Below, one piece after another: positions 28,401 through 35,980 of a DNA stretch of 64,000 nt. The position numbers were made by a program, and so were the translations under genes. The DNA comes from Polaribacter aestuariivivens (GTDB lineage Bacteria > Bacteroidota > Bacteroidia > Flavobacteriales > Flavobacteriaceae), in NCBI RefSeq assembly GCF_005885675.1, contig NZ_VANR01000004.1:186001-250000 (forward strand). The letters are read 5' to 3'. The notes under the pieces were generated by a model that was given only the letters and a program-made list of their open reading frames with translations, did no database searches and was not told the DNA's origin. How positions within the stretch are numbered: the stretch's first letter is position 1; every line of letters begins with the position of its first letter.

Positions 28401-28784
28401 ACTACTTCCTAAAATAGCAATATAACTGCCCTCAGTAATTTTACCAGCTTTTATAGCAAGTTTTTTGGCTAAGTTGGTTATGGTCCAAAACATAAATAAA
28501 ATGGTGAATGCACTTACTAGAGCAGACATGAAATTTACCATTTTTGCAATTTCAGAAACATCTGAAGTAAACATTGCAAAAAATGCACCTAACATTTGAA
28601 AAAGAGGTGCACCTGGAGGATGCCCAACTTCTAATTTTACTGAAGTAGCAATATATTCTCCAACATCCCAAGCACTAACAGTTGGCTCTATAGTTAAAGT
28701 ATAGGTTATTAAGGCAATAACAAATGTAACCCATCCTAAAATGATGTTCCACTTTTTAAAATTTTCTGGTGTCATAATGAACAA
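25443..28784 (-). CDS. DUF2723 multi-pass membrane protein (GT-C-like, GT117-type)
   Basis: 1113 residues. The N-terminal 300 residues have many membrane helices with the DUF2723 signature: SAWDVGEYIATSVKLEVGHPPGAPLFQMLGAFFAMF and SSWMMLPIRANANTTINENNPS. A second helix group is at about 505-690, and the C-terminal 420 residues are soluble with segments such as ENWDDHDRSNRYTTRLNAQAYL and ITIGDNDTFPLWY-like 'FTIGDNDTFPLWYMQE'. The DUF2723 family has been grouped with GT-C glycosyltransferases; the acceptor is unknown. The start may be Met1 or Met4 (28775). It is co-transcribed with the deacetylase, which points to envelope-glycan work. Confidence 0.85.
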   Translation of the reverse strand: MFIMTPENFKKWNIILGWVTFVIALITYTLTIEPTVSAWDVGEYIATSVKLEVGHPPGAPLFQMLGAFFAMFTSDVSEIAKMVNFMSALVSAFTILFMFWTITNLAKKLAIKAGKITEGSYIAILGSSIVGSLAYTFSDSFWFSAVEGEVYAMSSFLMAILFWLGLKWESEITTPRGNKWLILISFVVGLSFGVHILSLLVIPAIVMLYFFKTYKNITIKTTAIATILSVLVLAFVFKFLFPFTLKFFSASELFFINTVGLPYNSGSIIAGIILIALFYFGLKQTRKKNKVHTNTLILSVLFIMIGFSSWMMLPIRANANTTINENNPSSARELLAYYEREQYGDANVFYDTYYSNSFQREQDASNPFRDDKPKYEKKNGKYVIVNKYKNVMPNWSDKHKGFIPRMVDPSTTSVEMYKKIAGIPENSKRRPTFGENLKFMFSYQFGYMYGRYFMWNFAGRQNDIQGRLDILNGNWISGIDFIDEMRLGSQKQLPSQVLENKGRNKYYFLPLILGLIGLFFQVKWDKQNFFTLFLFFAFTGFAIIFYTNPKPFEPRERDYAVVGSFYIFAIWIGFGVLGLFQRLKDNIKNNFKYLGFEVISLGILIILYFATRYLYTLNLNDSLLSLIHNVNLVLIFLCIINLIIILIDVFTFIINIIFKKDIRIAYAFSIFSLLAVPTLMASENWDDHDRSNRYTTRLNAQAYLESCDPNAIMFTIGDNDTFPLWYMQEVEGIRTDIKLVNTSLFATDWYIDQMKRATYDAPPIPSQLTHDQYKYGSLDVAYHIEHPRFKDSVIAIKDFMRWISSDNDATYYIDEENDVKEKFYPTNRIRIPVNKENVLKNGIVAQKDADKIVPYIDIEIDERGITKNRILMLDILANNDWKRPIYFTGGANADEEYIWLKDYLQLDGLAFKLVPIKTPAKYIDQNGKKREISLFDIGRIDAEKMYENIQKLEWKNINSGKIYLDEQTKRNAISLRNSLMRLSDAFAEEGDTIKAIEVLDLSLDKLPIEKFDHYSLSIGYPEMYYELGEQEKGNKVSETLVRLITEKLVWLSTFDKEDSNIIFDEIDTSLYMFKNLIEQIDSGSNDKEYVAKVKADFMSTIKRFEYLVPDEEE

Positions 28785-28894
28785 ATAATGTGTGCGAATT
28801 TAATAATAATTATGAATAAATAGTGTTTTGAGAGCTTTATTGCGAAGTTAAATGCTCATAAAACTTTGTTAAAGTCAAAATTTATAAAAAAATG

Positions 28895-28925
28895 TTTGTA
28901 AAATTAAAAGAATACCTTAAATTTG
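28895..28925 (+). promoter_or_regulatory. Promoter of the tRNA-Gln gene
   Basis: TTTG at 28895-28898, a 19-base spacer and TAAATTTG at 28918-28925: a full match to the Bacteroidota sigma pattern. Predicted start is about 28930, 13 bases before the mature tRNA. Confidence 0.75.
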
Positions 28926-28942
28926 CACCCGCAATTAAGCAT

Positions 28943-29014
28943 TGGCCTATGGTGTAATTGGCAACACTCCGGTTTTTGGTACCGTCATTCAAGGTTCGAG
29001 TCCTTGTAGGCCAA
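28943..29014 (+). tRNA. tRNA-Gln (anticodon UUG)
   Basis: Acceptor stem TGGCCTA (28943-28949) pairs fully with TAGGCCA (29007-29013); the discriminator is A at 29014. The anticodon loop TT-TTG-GT (28974-28980) gives anticodon UUG for CAA/CAG. The T arm CAAGG-TTCGAGT-CCTTG is perfect. CCA is not encoded. The gene has its own promoter and terminator, so it is a single-gene unit. Confidence 0.96.
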
Positions 29015-29015
29015 C

Positions 29016-29061
29016 AAAAGCAACTTTTAATCTATTGATTATTAGTTGCTTTTCTTTTTTT
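29016..29061 (+). terminator. Terminator of tRNA-Gln
   Basis: AAAAGCAACT and AGTTGCTTTT form a perfect 10-bp stem around an 18-base loop, followed by CTTTTTTT. It begins two bases after the mature tRNA 3' end. Confidence 0.85.
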
Positions 29062-29230
29062 AAGGACTTTTGTGTCGGTATTAGTATCGGTATTTTTAAA
29101 GTTTATTCTTTGTTTTTTTAGGAAATACTTTTTAAAGATTCTTTTTAGAATCGAATAGTTACTCTATAAAAATCTCTAGAACTTTGTTTTGAGTTGAATT
29201 GTTTGCTTTTTTTCGATCTGAAACCTGCGT

Positions 29231-29344
29231 TTAATAAACCACTTTATTGTTACTTACGTTTAAATGTACATAAGTGTTGCTTAAATCTTTGGTTTCAATA
29301 TCATATTTTTCGTGCAAAGTTAAACCAACTGAAATAGAAGTTCT
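29231..29344 (-). pseudogene. Possible remnant of a gene's 3' end
   Basis: A frame open for 37 codons with a stop at 29231-29233 and no start codon. It reads like a true protein tail: SVGLTLHEKYDIETKDL, then SNTYVHLNVSNNKVVY and stop. The frame is cut by a TGA directly upstream (29345-29347). I do not recognise the protein. It may be the decayed end of a lost gene, or chance. Confidence 0.2.
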
Positions 29345-29514
29345 TCAGAAATCAAAAAAAAGCATGAAATCATAATAGTAAAACAAATTTGATTGAACGT
29401 AAGTCTTTTTTAAGATTTATTAAATAATTTAAATTCAATTATAAAAATTTTTTTGATATACGGATACAGTTACCATATGCATCAAATAAGCAAAAGAAAA
29501 TCTCTTTTAACTGC

Positions 29515-29522
29515 TAACTTTG
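29515..29522 (+). promoter_or_regulatory. -7 promoter element for the VOC gene
   Basis: TAACTTTG, a full TAnnTTTG match, 36 bases upstream of the ATG at 29559; no TTG at -33. Confidence 0.4.
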
Positions 29523-29558
29523 TTGCTAAACGATTATTAATTTAAATTTTTTAAAGAA

Positions 29559-29957
29559 ATGAAAGTACAAGCATATTTAGCATTTAATGGAAACTGTCAA
29601 GAAGCATTAAATTTTTATGGAGAATTATTTAATGCGAATGTAGAAAATAGAGAAACTTACGAAGATAAAAAAATGGATGTTCCTTCTTCTTTCAGAAACA
29701 AACTGCAACACGCAGAATTAATCGGAAAAGGAATTCATTTAATGGCATATGATGCTGCACCAGATACACCAATAAATAGTGGAAATCAAATTCACATGAG
29801 TGTAGATTTTAATGATAAAGAAGAAGCAGAAGACGTTTTTAATAATCTAGCCGAAAGCGGAATTAAACACCATAATTTTAGAGAAAGAGAATGGGGCTTC
29901 TTTGGAAGATGTACAGACAAATATGGAATTAATTGGATGGTAAATGCCAAAAAATAA
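29559..29957 (+). CDS. VOC-superfamily (PhnB-like) protein
   Basis: 132 residues. The opening KVQAYLAFNGNCQEALNFYGELF is the standard first half of PhnB/glyoxalase-bleomycin-resistance folds, followed by LQHAELIGKGIHLMAYDA, NQIHMSVDFNDKEEAEDVF and a C-terminal GFFGRCTDKYGINWMVN. Proteins of this group bind small molecules or metal; the function is not assigned. It has its own promoter element and a strong terminator, so it is independent of the repair cluster that follows. Confidence 0.85.
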   Translation: MKVQAYLAFNGNCQEALNFYGELFNANVENRETYEDKKMDVPSSFRNKLQHAELIGKGIHLMAYDAAPDTPINSGNQIHMSVDFNDKEEAEDVFNNLAESGIKHHNFREREWGFFGRCTDKYGINWMVNAKK

Positions 29958-29982
29958 TCTTAAATTTCTAAATAAGAATATC

Positions 29983-30017
29983 ATAATGGATTGCATTTGT
30001 TTGTAATCCATTATTTT
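29983..30017 (+). terminator. Terminator after the VOC gene
   Basis: ATAATGGATT and AATCCATTAT, extended by three inner pairs (one G-U), give a 13-bp stem with a TTTGTT-type loop and then TTTTTAT. Confidence 0.85.
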
Positions 30018-30051
30018 TATAGAAAGATTTTTTTAAATAATTGAAGTTATA

Positions 30052-31071
30052 TTGAAACTCATAAAATTCACAAAAAAAGGTATTTATTGTATTCCAGGAA
30101 AGTTTTATTTAGATCCTTGGTATCCTGTAGATTATGCGATTATTTCTCATGGTCATGCAGATCACTCAAGAGCTGGAAATAAGCATTATTTATGTCATAA
30201 TGATTCCAAAGCAATTATAAAACATAGGTTAGGACAAGATATTTTTATTGAAAGTTTGAGGTATAATGAACCTAGAAATATAAATGGAGTGCAAGTCAGT
30301 TTTTTTCCAGCGGGTCATGTCATTGGTTCTGCTCAAATTCGGTTAGAATACAAAGGTTTTGTAGTTGTTTTTTCTGGGGATTATAAAACACAACCCGATT
30401 TTATTTCCACTCCTTTTGAACCCGTAAAATGTCACGAATTTATTACAGAAAGTACCTTTGGTTTGCCAATTTATAAGTGGAAAGAAGAAGCAGCGTTGCA
30501 AACTCAATTACAGAATTGGGTGTTACAAAATCAACAAAATAACAGAACAAGTGTTTTTTTAGGATACAGTTTAGGAAAAGCTCAAAGAATTATGAAGTTG
30601 ATTGAAGGTGTAGATGATATTTTCGTACACACAGCAATCCACAACTTAAACTATGCTATTTCAGGTTCAGGAATTGAGCTACCAGAAACCACTTTACTGA
30701 ATTACGATTTTAAAAAAGCAGACCTTCAAAATAAAATAGTAATCATGCCTCCAGGTTTGTTGGGTTCTCGATTGTTGAAGAAAATACCGAACGCATCAAC
30801 TGCAATTTGTTCTGGTTGGATGCACATTCGTGGAAACCGAAGATGGAAAGGAGTAGATGCAGGTTTTGCTGTGAGCGATCACGCAGATTGGGATGGTTTA
30901 TTGGAAGCTGTAAAAGCCACTGAAGCAGAAAAAGTGTATGTAACTCATGGTTCACAAGCTGTTTTTTCTAAATATTTGAATGAAATTGGCATTGAAGCGC
31001 ACGAATTAAAAACCGAGTTTGGTGATGATGAATTAGCAAGTGAAGTAGAAATTAAAACTGAAAAAGCGTAA
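30052..31071 (+). CDS. Ligase-associated DNA exonuclease (MBL fold)
   Basis: 339 residues of the metallo-beta-lactamase/CPSF class that travels with an ATP-dependent DNA ligase and an Lhr-like helicase in many bacteria. Metal-binding motifs are AIISHGHADHSRAG (HxHxDH), FFPAGHVIGSAQIRL, VVFSGDYKTQ and AVSDHADWDGL near the C-terminus. The start is a TTG at 30052 (KLIKFTKKGIYCIPG), which gives the normal family N-terminus. The ligase ATG follows 2 bases after the stop. Expected role: end trimming in DNA repair. Confidence 0.92.
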   Translation: MKLIKFTKKGIYCIPGKFYLDPWYPVDYAIISHGHADHSRAGNKHYLCHNDSKAIIKHRLGQDIFIESLRYNEPRNINGVQVSFFPAGHVIGSAQIRLEYKGFVVVFSGDYKTQPDFISTPFEPVKCHEFITESTFGLPIYKWKEEAALQTQLQNWVLQNQQNNRTSVFLGYSLGKAQRIMKLIEGVDDIFVHTAIHNLNYAISGSGIELPETTLLNYDFKKADLQNKIVIMPPGLLGSRLLKKIPNASTAICSGWMHIRGNRRWKGVDAGFAVSDHADWDGLLEAVKATEAEKVYVTHGSQAVFSKYLNEIGIEAHELKTEFGDDELASEVEIKTEKA

Positions 31072-31073
31072 TT

Positions 31074-32660
31074 ATGAAAGACTTTTCCAACTTAATTAGC
31101 GCGATTGAAATCACCAATAAAACCAATGCAAAAATTGATGCTTTGGTCAATTATTTTAGAACTGCTCCAGACAAAGACAAACTGTGGCTAATCGCTTTAT
31201 TTACAGGAAAAAGACCTTCAAGACCTGTAAAATCGAACTTAATGAAAACTTGGGTGATGGAAATTACACAACTTCCTGAATGGCTTTTTTTAGAAAGTTA
31301 TGCATCTGTTGGAGATTTAGGAGAAACCATTGCACTTTTATTACCAAATCCAGAATATAAAATAGAAAAACCTTTACATATTTGGATTGATGAACTTATC
31401 AACCTAAAACAAAAAACAGACGAAGAAAAAAAAATATATGTTTTAGAAGCTTGGAACGGATTAGAAGCACAAGAACGATTAATTTTCAATAAATTAATTG
31501 GCGGAAGTTTCAGAATTGGAGTATCTAAAAAAACATTGGTAAATTCATTGGCAAAATTATCTGGCATTGATGCAAACCAATTAATGCACAGTATTATCGG
31601 AAATTGGACACCAAATTCTATTTCCTTTGATGATTTATTGAATGGCGAACACATCAATTACGATAATTCTAAACCTTATCCGTTTTGTTTGGCATATTCT
31701 TTAGAGAAAGATTTGGAAGATTTAGGCAAAACGAACGAATGGCAAGTAGAATACAAATGGGATGGAATTCGCGGACAAATCATAAAAAGAAAAGAAGAGG
31801 TTTTTATTTGGAGTAGAGGAGAGGAATTAGTAACTGAACAATTTCCAGAATTGGTAGAAGCAGTTGGGCAATTAGAAGGTAATTTTGTTATTGATGGAGA
31901 AATTCTGGCAATAAAAGATAGTGCTGTGTTGCTTTTTAACGATTTACAAAAAAGACTGAATCGTAAAAATGTAACTAAAAAATTGATGGAAGAGGTGCCT
32001 GTTGGTTTGTATATTTATGATATTTTAGAATGGAATGAAGTCGATTTACGTACGTTTTCAATGGAAGAAAGGCGCGTTAAATTAGAAGAATTATTCAAAC
32101 AAAATACGAGTGATATTTTAAAATTATCAGAAGTCATTAATTTTAAAAATTGGGATGAATTAGATGCCTTAAGAAATATTGCAAGAAGTTTTAATTCTGA
32201 AGGTTTAATGCTGAAGAAAAAAGATTCTATATATCACGTTGGAAGAAAAAAAGGCGATTGGTGGAAATGGAAAGTAGATCCCTTAACGATTGATGCAGTA
32301 ATGATTTACGCCCAAAAAGGAAGTGGAAGAAGAAGTTCTAAATACACAGATTATACATTTGCAGTAAAAAATGAAGACAAATTAGTAACGGTTGCAAAAG
32401 CGTATTTAGGATTAACAGATGTAGAAATTACAGAAATTTCACGTTGGGTAAATAAAAACGCCATTGAAAAATTTGGACCCGTAAGAACTGTAAAACCAGA
32501 ATTGGTTTTCGAAATTGCTTTTGAAGGAATAGCATATAGCAAAAGACACAAAAGCGGAGTCGCTTTGCGTTTTCCAAGAATGAAACGTTGGCGAAAAGAC
32601 AAAACTGTAAAAGATATTGATACGATTGAAAGTGTTAAAGCCCTAATTGATGCCAATTAA
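31074..32660 (+). CDS. ATP-dependent DNA ligase of the Lhr-associated type
   Basis: 528 residues. The N-terminal helical DNA-binding domain (about 1-200) is followed by the nucleotidyl-transferase core with motif I EYKWDGIRG (Lys228 to be adenylated), VIDGEILA, FNSEGLMLKKKDSIY and KWKVDPLTIDAVMIY. The C-terminal OB domain carries FPRMKRWRKDK, the usual ligase motif VI region. This family (named for cisplatin-damage response in some annotations) is distinct from the NAD-dependent LigA used in replication. Second gene of the repair cluster. Confidence 0.93.
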   Translation: MKDFSNLISAIEITNKTNAKIDALVNYFRTAPDKDKLWLIALFTGKRPSRPVKSNLMKTWVMEITQLPEWLFLESYASVGDLGETIALLLPNPEYKIEKPLHIWIDELINLKQKTDEEKKIYVLEAWNGLEAQERLIFNKLIGGSFRIGVSKKTLVNSLAKLSGIDANQLMHSIIGNWTPNSISFDDLLNGEHINYDNSKPYPFCLAYSLEKDLEDLGKTNEWQVEYKWDGIRGQIIKRKEEVFIWSRGEELVTEQFPELVEAVGQLEGNFVIDGEILAIKDSAVLLFNDLQKRLNRKNVTKKLMEEVPVGLYIYDILEWNEVDLRTFSMEERRVKLEELFKQNTSDILKLSEVINFKNWDELDALRNIARSFNSEGLMLKKKDSIYHVGRKKGDWWKWKVDPLTIDAVMIYAQKGSGRRSSKYTDYTFAVKNEDKLVTVAKAYLGLTDVEITEISRWVNKNAIEKFGPVRTVKPELVFEIAFEGIAYSKRHKSGVALRFPRMKRWRKDKTVKDIDTIESVKALIDAN

Positions 32661-32677
32661 AATTAAAAAGACGATTG

Positions 32678-32782
32678 TCATTTCGAGCGAAACATAGTGG
32701 AATTGAGAAATCTTATTACGAGGATTAGAAACTTTATTTATAAAGCTATTTTATATGATATTTCTCCATAAAGTCGAAATGA
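32678..32782. repeat. Degenerate REP-like palindromic element
   Basis: Nested arms: outer TCATTTCGA (32678-32686) with TCGAAATGA (32774-32782), inner GAGAAAT (32705-32711) with ATTTCTC (32760-32766). The pattern 'TGTCATTTCGAGCGAA...GAGAAATCT' resembles intergenic palindromes I associate with many Bacteroidota genomes. It separates the ligase stop from the heptad array before the helicase gene. Confidence 0.55.
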
Positions 32783-32789
32783 TATAGAA

Positions 32790-32866
32790 ACCAACAACCA
32801 ACAACCAAAAACCAAAAACCAAAAACCAAAAACCAAAAACCAACAACCAATAACTAACAACTAATT
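32790..32866 (+). repeat. Heptanucleotide tandem array before the helicase start codon
   Basis: Eleven 7-base units of type ACCAAMA: two ACCAACA, five ACCAAAA, then ACCAACA, ACCAATA, ACTAACA and ACTAATT. The last unit runs into the TTG start codon. No other leader sequence is present, so the array itself is the translation-initiation region. Confidence 0.85.
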
Positions 32867-35313
32867 TGAGCAACTTCAAACAAACACAAGGCTACAAAAT
32901 CATAGAAAACTGGATGGCAGAAAAAAACCAAACGCCATTTAGTTTTCAAATCCAAACTTGGGAACGCTATCATAACAATTTCAGTGGAATGGTAGTTGCT
33001 CCAACAGGTTTTGGGAAAACGTTTTCTGTTTTTTTAGCGGTTGTAATTGATTATTTCAACAATCAAAATAGCTATAAAAAAGGGTTAAAATTAATTTGGG
33101 TAAGTCCTTTGCGCTCGTTGGCAAAAGATTTGGCAAAAGCCATGAACACTGCTGTAGATGAAATTGGTTTAGATTGGACAGTGGAGGTTCGAAATGGAGA
33201 CACGCCCACCAAAGATAGAAGGCGTCAAGAACGTGCAATGCCAGACGTTATTTTAACGACTCCAGAAACGCTTCATTTATTATTTTCTCAAAAGAAAAAC
33301 TCGCGTTGGTTTAAAAATGTAAACTGTATTGCTGTTGATGAGTGGCACGAATTATTAGGCTCAAAACGTGGTGTAATTACAGAAATTGCGATTGCGAGAA
33401 TCAGGAATTTATCACCAAAAACACGTATTTGGGGAATTTCTGCAACCATTGGAAATTTAGAAGAAGCCAAAAATGTGTTAATTCCTTATGACGTAAAAAC
33501 CACAATGATTCGTGCAAAAGAAAAGAAGAAAATCGATATTATTTCTTTGTTGCCAGATGAGGTTGAGGAATTGTCTTGGGCAGGTCATTTAGGAAAAACG
33601 ATGAGTTCTAAAATAATTCCGATTATTTATGAAAATACAACGACTTTAATTTTTACAAATACGAGAAATCAGAGTGAATTATGGTATCAAATTTTAATTG
33701 AAGAAGAACCCGATTTAATTGGTCAAATTGCCATCCATCATGGTTCTATTGATAAAGTGCAACGTAATTTTATTGAAGAAGCCATTTCAAACGGATTGTT
33801 AAAAGCGGTTGTTTGTACATCTTCCTTAGATTTAGGAGTCGATTTTAAACCTGTAGATTGTGTCATTCAAATTGGTTCTGCCAAAGGAATTGCGCGTTTT
33901 ATGCAACGAGCAGGAAGAAGTGGGCATTCACCTTTTGAGCGCTCTAAAATCTACGCTGTTCCCACACATTCTTTGCAATTGATAGAAGTTGCTGCAGTAA
34001 AAGAAGCCGTAAAACAGAATGAAATCGAGTCGAGAATTCCGTATGTTTTAACCTATGATGTTTTGGTTCAGTTTTTAGTGACGTTGGCAGTTGGCGAAGG
34101 TTTTAAAGCAGATGAAACTTTTGAATTGGTGAAGGAAATTCACGCATTTCATTATTTAACCAAAGAAGAATTCGATTGGTGTATCCATTTTATTACACAA
34201 GGTGGAAATACGTTAAAAGCTTATGAAGAATTTCATAAAGTGGTGTTAGACGAAGATGGATTTTACCGAGTAAAAAGTAGAAGAATAGCCATGATGCACA
34301 GAATGAATATTGGTGTAATTGTAAGTGAAGTAATGCTATTTGTAAAGTTTTTTTCTGGTGGATATATTGGAATGGTGGAAGAGTATTTTATCTCAAAATT
34401 AAAAAAAGGTGATGCTTTTATTTTAGGAGGAAGGGTTTTAGAGATGAAACAAATAAAAGACATGATTGTTTTGGTAAAAAGAAGCCAAAAGAAAAAAGCG
34501 ATTACACCAAGTTGGATGGGTGGCAGTTTGCCTTTGACTTCTTATTTAACCCATTTTTTAAGATTGAAATTAAGTGACGCATTAACACCAAATAATAGAG
34601 AAAAAGAACTCAAATTTTTGCATCCATTATTAAAAAGACAAGAAGCCAATTCTCACATTCCAAAACACGACGAATTTTTAGTAGAACTCATAGAAACCAA
34701 AGAAGGTTTTCATTTGTTTGCCTATCCTTTTGAAGGCAGATTGGTGCACGAAATTATGGCGTCTTTAATTGCGTACAGAATTAGTAAAATTGTAAAAAGA
34801 ACGTTTACAATTGCACAAAACGATTATGGTTTCGAGTTGTTAAGCGACCAAGAAATTCCATTAAATGAAGAAAATATTGCAGAAATATTCTCGAAAGAAA
34901 ATTTAATTCAGGATGTAACTGCAAGTATAAATGCGAGTGAAATGGCTTCTCGAAAATTTAGAGATATTGCTGTGGTTGCTGGTTTGGTGATTCAAACACA
35001 ACCAGGAAATCGAAAATCGAATAAGAGTTTGCAATCTTCATCAGGATTAATTTTTAGAGTTTTAAACGACCATGAACCCAATAATTTATTATTAAAACAG
35101 GCTTATAACGAAGTTTTCGATTATGAATTAGAAAAAGTACGCTTACAAAGTGCTTTTAAACGAATTTCAGAAAGTAAAATCATTTTGAAAAGAGCACAAA
35201 ATTTTACACCTTTGAGTTTTCCGTTAAAAGTAGATAGTTTACGAGGAACTATGAGTAATGAAGATTTGAATAAACGAATAGAACGCATTCAAAAACAAGC
35301 TTTAAAAGCCTAA
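32866..35313 (+). CDS. Ligase-associated Lhr-like DEXH-box helicase
   Basis: 815 residues, superfamily 2. RecA domain 1 has GFGKT (VVAPTGFGKTFS, about 43-54), DEWHELLG as the DExH box and ISATIGN. Domain 2 has FTNTRNQSE, SSLDLGVDFKPVD and RFMQRAGRSGHSPFE. A winged-helix and Lhr-type C-terminal region follow. The start is a TTG at 32866 (SNFKQTQGYKII), directly after the heptad array; no better ATG lies near. Expected to move 3'-5' on single-stranded DNA and to feed the ligase and nucleases of the cluster. Confidence 0.93.
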   Translation: MSNFKQTQGYKIIENWMAEKNQTPFSFQIQTWERYHNNFSGMVVAPTGFGKTFSVFLAVVIDYFNNQNSYKKGLKLIWVSPLRSLAKDLAKAMNTAVDEIGLDWTVEVRNGDTPTKDRRRQERAMPDVILTTPETLHLLFSQKKNSRWFKNVNCIAVDEWHELLGSKRGVITEIAIARIRNLSPKTRIWGISATIGNLEEAKNVLIPYDVKTTMIRAKEKKKIDIISLLPDEVEELSWAGHLGKTMSSKIIPIIYENTTTLIFTNTRNQSELWYQILIEEEPDLIGQIAIHHGSIDKVQRNFIEEAISNGLLKAVVCTSSLDLGVDFKPVDCVIQIGSAKGIARFMQRAGRSGHSPFERSKIYAVPTHSLQLIEVAAVKEAVKQNEIESRIPYVLTYDVLVQFLVTLAVGEGFKADETFELVKEIHAFHYLTKEEFDWCIHFITQGGNTLKAYEEFHKVVLDEDGFYRVKSRRIAMMHRMNIGVIVSEVMLFVKFFSGGYIGMVEEYFISKLKKGDAFILGGRVLEMKQIKDMIVLVKRSQKKKAITPSWMGGSLPLTSYLTHFLRLKLSDALTPNNREKELKFLHPLLKRQEANSHIPKHDEFLVELIETKEGFHLFAYPFEGRLVHEIMASLIAYRISKIVKRTFTIAQNDYGFELLSDQEIPLNEENIAEIFSKENLIQDVTASINASEMASRKFRDIAVVAGLVIQTQPGNRKSNKSLQSSSGLIFRVLNDHEPNNLLLKQAYNEVFDYELEKVRLQSAFKRISESKIILKRAQNFTPLSFPLKVDSLRGTMSNEDLNKRIERIQKQALKA

Positions 35314-35315
35314 AT

Positions 35316-35978
35316 ATGAGTAAACCTTTGGTAATAATTTCTAAAAAAATACTTTGTAAAGATGAGGTTTTAGAAGTTACGAATCAACGAGTTTTGTATT
35401 GGGAAGCTCAAAAAAGTTTAATTTTAAGTGATTTGCATATTGGCAAATCTGCCCATTTTCAAAAAAGCGGCATTCCCATTCCAAAAGATGTTTTAACAAC
35501 AGATTTAGAACGCCTAAAACAGTTAATTCTTCATTTTAAAGCAGAAAATTTAATTATTGTGGGCGATTTATTTCACGCAGAATACAATGCTGATTTAGAT
35601 GAGTTCAAAGAATGGTTGTTGCAATTCGAAAACTTACAATTACAATTGATAAAAGGAAATCATGATAGATTAAGCAACAAAATTTACGAGCAATTTAATA
35701 TTGAGGTTTTTAAGTCAGAATTAAATATAAATACGTTAAAATTTGTGCATGATCCTGAGGAAGAAATAAATGATTATTTCACTATTTCAGGACATGTTCA
35801 TCCAGGAGTTTTTATCAAAGGAAAAGGAAAACAACGCATAAAACTACCTTGTTTTCAGGTAACCGAAAATCAATTAATTTTACCTGCATTTAGTTTGTTT
35901 ACTGGCTTAAACACAAGACAAAGTTTAAAAAAATGTAAAAATTATTGTTTTACAGATGATGGAATTTTTGAGTTGTAA
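35316..35978 (+). CDS. pdeM: Ligase-associated DNA-damage-response endonuclease PdeM
   Basis: 220 residues, calcineurin-like phosphoesterase. Metal residues lie in LSDLHIGKSAHFQ, IVGDLFHAEY, KGNHDRLS and ISGHVHPGVF. Length and the sequence LPAFSLFTGLNT near the C-terminus match the PdeM family. It begins 2 bases after the helicase stop and is the fourth and last gene of the cluster. It is tail to tail with thrC, with only 2 bases between stop codons. Confidence 0.92.
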   Translation: MSKPLVIISKKILCKDEVLEVTNQRVLYWEAQKSLILSDLHIGKSAHFQKSGIPIPKDVLTTDLERLKQLILHFKAENLIIVGDLFHAEYNADLDEFKEWLLQFENLQLQLIKGNHDRLSNKIYEQFNIEVFKSELNINTLKFVHDPEEEINDYFTISGHVHPGVFIKGKGKQRIKLPCFQVTENQLILPAFSLFTGLNTRQSLKKCKNYCFTDDGIFEL

Positions 35979-35980
35979 TT

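Larger units (their letters stand above)
29062..29558. other. 497-base gene-poor gap after tRNA-Gln
   Basis: No convincing gene. It is strongly AT-rich and contains short blocked frames on the minus strand: 29231-29344 (listed separately) and a Lys/Asn-rich frame ending near the tRNA terminator that repeats Asn-Thr-Asp-Thr. A perfect -7 promoter element TAACTTTG lies at 29515-29522. The gap looks like worn-out sequence beside a tRNA, a usual integration site, but no att duplication or integrase is visible. Confidence 0.4.

Noticed and set aside
29016..29110. Integrase gene 3' end beside tRNA-Gln
   Set aside because: A Lys/Asn-rich frame is open there, but it has no start codon and no recombinase motif; AT-rich sequence explains it.
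32790..32866. CRISPR-like array
   Set aside because: Units are 7 bases with no spacers; it is a simple tandem repeat.
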